Shown: piece by piece, positions 63,400 to 64,000 of the stretch
Numbering within the stretch: position 1 is the stretch's first letter
How the letters are laid out: each line of letters opens with the position of its first letter
Assembly (NCBI RefSeq): GCF_001418345.1
Contig: NZ_LIPW01000008.1
Coordinates: 1 to 64,000, forward strand
DNA length: 64,000 nucleotides
Source of the DNA: Pseudidiomarina woesei
GTDB taxonomy: Bacteria > Pseudomonadota > Gammaproteobacteria > Enterobacterales > Alteromonadaceae
Direction of reading: 5' to 3'
The notes under the pieces: model-generated
What the model saw: the letters and a program-made list of their open reading frames with translations, nothing else
Told to the model about the DNA's origin: nothing
Database searches by the model: none
Program-made: the position numbers and the translations under genes

Positions 63400-64000
63400 T
63401 AAAAAGTTCCCCTTCAAATTTGGCAAGTTGGCAGATCATCGCATTATCTTCGCCATCGCATTGCCAATGATTATATCAAATATTGCCGCTCCGTTATTGG
63501 GCTTAATTGACACCGCGATTATTGGTCATTTGCCGCAATCGATATACTTAAGCGCTGTTGCTCTTGGTGCTATGACAGTTAGTTTTATCTTTTTGCTCGC
63601 AATTTTCTTACGCATGACTACAACCGCTGAAATTGCAGCAGCCTTTGGCGCCAATGATCACTCGGCACAGCAACGTGTGGTGTTGCATGGCATAGCTATA
63701 GCACTGGGGCTCGGTTTCCTGTTGTGGTTACTTTCACCAGTACTCATTGAGTTTGCCTGGTGGCTTATTGAACCAGGCATCGAACTGGGGCAGCTAGCAA
63801 GTAGTTATGTGTCTATTCGGCTGTTTGCTGCCCCTGCCGCATTAATTAACTTACTCGTGCTCGGTGTTTTACTCGGCCGCCAACAAAGTCAGCGTGCTAT
63901 GGCGCTCGTTATTTTTACTAACGCTGTGAATGTGGTTGCTGACGTTATTCTAATTTTAGGGCTAGACCTTAACGTCAAAGGCGCTGCTTGGGCATCAGTA
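63389..64000 (+). CDS. dinF: DinF-like MATE family efflux protein, 5' part (runs off the window)
   Basis: The frame from ATG 63389 gives MNRIKKFPFKFGKLADHRII and then FAIALPMIISN-like TM1, PLLGLIDTAIIGHL and GVLLGRQQSQRAMAL, matching the N-terminus of DinF-type MATE exporters (sodium- or proton-driven). About 204 residues are visible before the edge. The ATG has only a weak ribosome site, and a TTG at about 63428 is possible. The first 11 bp overlap the deacetylase start head to head. Unlike E. coli, it is not adjacent to lexA, and no SOS box is visible upstream. Confidence 0.85.
   Translation, partial: MNRIKKFPFKFGKLADHRIIFAIALPMIISNIAAPLLGLIDTAIIGHLPQSIYLSAVALGAMTVSFIFLLAIFLRMTTTAEIAAAFGANDHSAQQRVVLHGIAIALGLGFLLWLLSPVLIEFAWWLIEPGIELGQLASSYVSIRLFAAPAALINLLVLGVLLGRQQSQRAMALVIFTNAVNVVADVILILGLDLNVKGAAWASV

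Overview
The window is a continuous piece of a gammaproteobacterial chromosome with G+C around one half by eye. It is most like a marine Alteromonadales genome (Idiomarina, Pseudidiomarina or Alteromonas type); that placement is inferred from gene content and protein flavour, not from a search. Supporting signs are the thrU-tyrU-glyT-thrT-tufB order, the nnr-tsaE-amiB-mutL-miaA-hfq-hflX-hflK-hflC order, a FabR/DesT-type regulator divergent from a desaturase, a lexA-sulA pair, and an aa3-type cytochrome oxidase cluster with DUF2909, SURF1 and CtaG. I found no prophage, insertion sequence, integron or CRISPR array. Nearly every gene is recognisable core or housekeeping content.

Layout. 1-1.3 kb (minus strand): the 5' part of tuf behind four tRNA genes and a strong stable-RNA-type promoter. 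1.36-3.9 kb: purA and an orphan class V aminotransferase-fold gene. 4-13.9 kb (minus): a nine-gene run covering metabolite repair (nnr), tRNA modification (tsaE, miaA), wall splitting (amiB), mismatch repair (mutL), Hfq, HflX and the HflKC regulators of FtsH. 13.97-18.7 kb: queG, then small accessory genes including a broken OmpA/MotB-type gene. 18.8-24 kb: yheV, yheS, yheU, cysQ, nudE, sthA. 24-28 kb (minus): envZ/ompR and a two-gene module in which an RsbQ-like alpha/beta hydrolase overlaps a PAS-GGDEF diguanylate cyclase. 28.1-34.6 kb: a CheW-like half-domain coupled to greB, tex, an exported ankyrin-like protein, a desaturase and its probable TetR-family regulator with two visible operator candidates.

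34.5-44.5 kb: an SLC13-type permease with RCK-C domains, an S9 peptidase, a membrane diguanylate cyclase, a LOV-like/GGDEF/EAL gene interrupted by a nonsense codon, pckA and a sodium symporter. 44.5-53.7 kb: coaD, the kbl-tdh threonine catabolism pair, glpE-glpG, ubiC-ubiA, plsB and lexA-sulA with two SOS boxes and a clear terminator. 54-62.4 kb: a complete cytochrome c oxidase locus with subunit II fused to cytochrome c, the assembly factors CtaG, SURF1 and Sco, the heme A enzymes CtaA and CtaB, and an unassigned assembly-like protein. The window ends with an exported polysaccharide deacetylase and the start of a dinF-like MATE gene; their 5' ends overlap head to head.

The most interesting material is in signalling: the RsbQ-like/PAS-GGDEF pair, the Cys-less LOV-like domain on a decaying GGDEF-EAL protein, and the CheW half-domain upstream of greB. 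These sit beside signs of gene decay (the OmpA/MotB remnant) and tightly packed gene ends.
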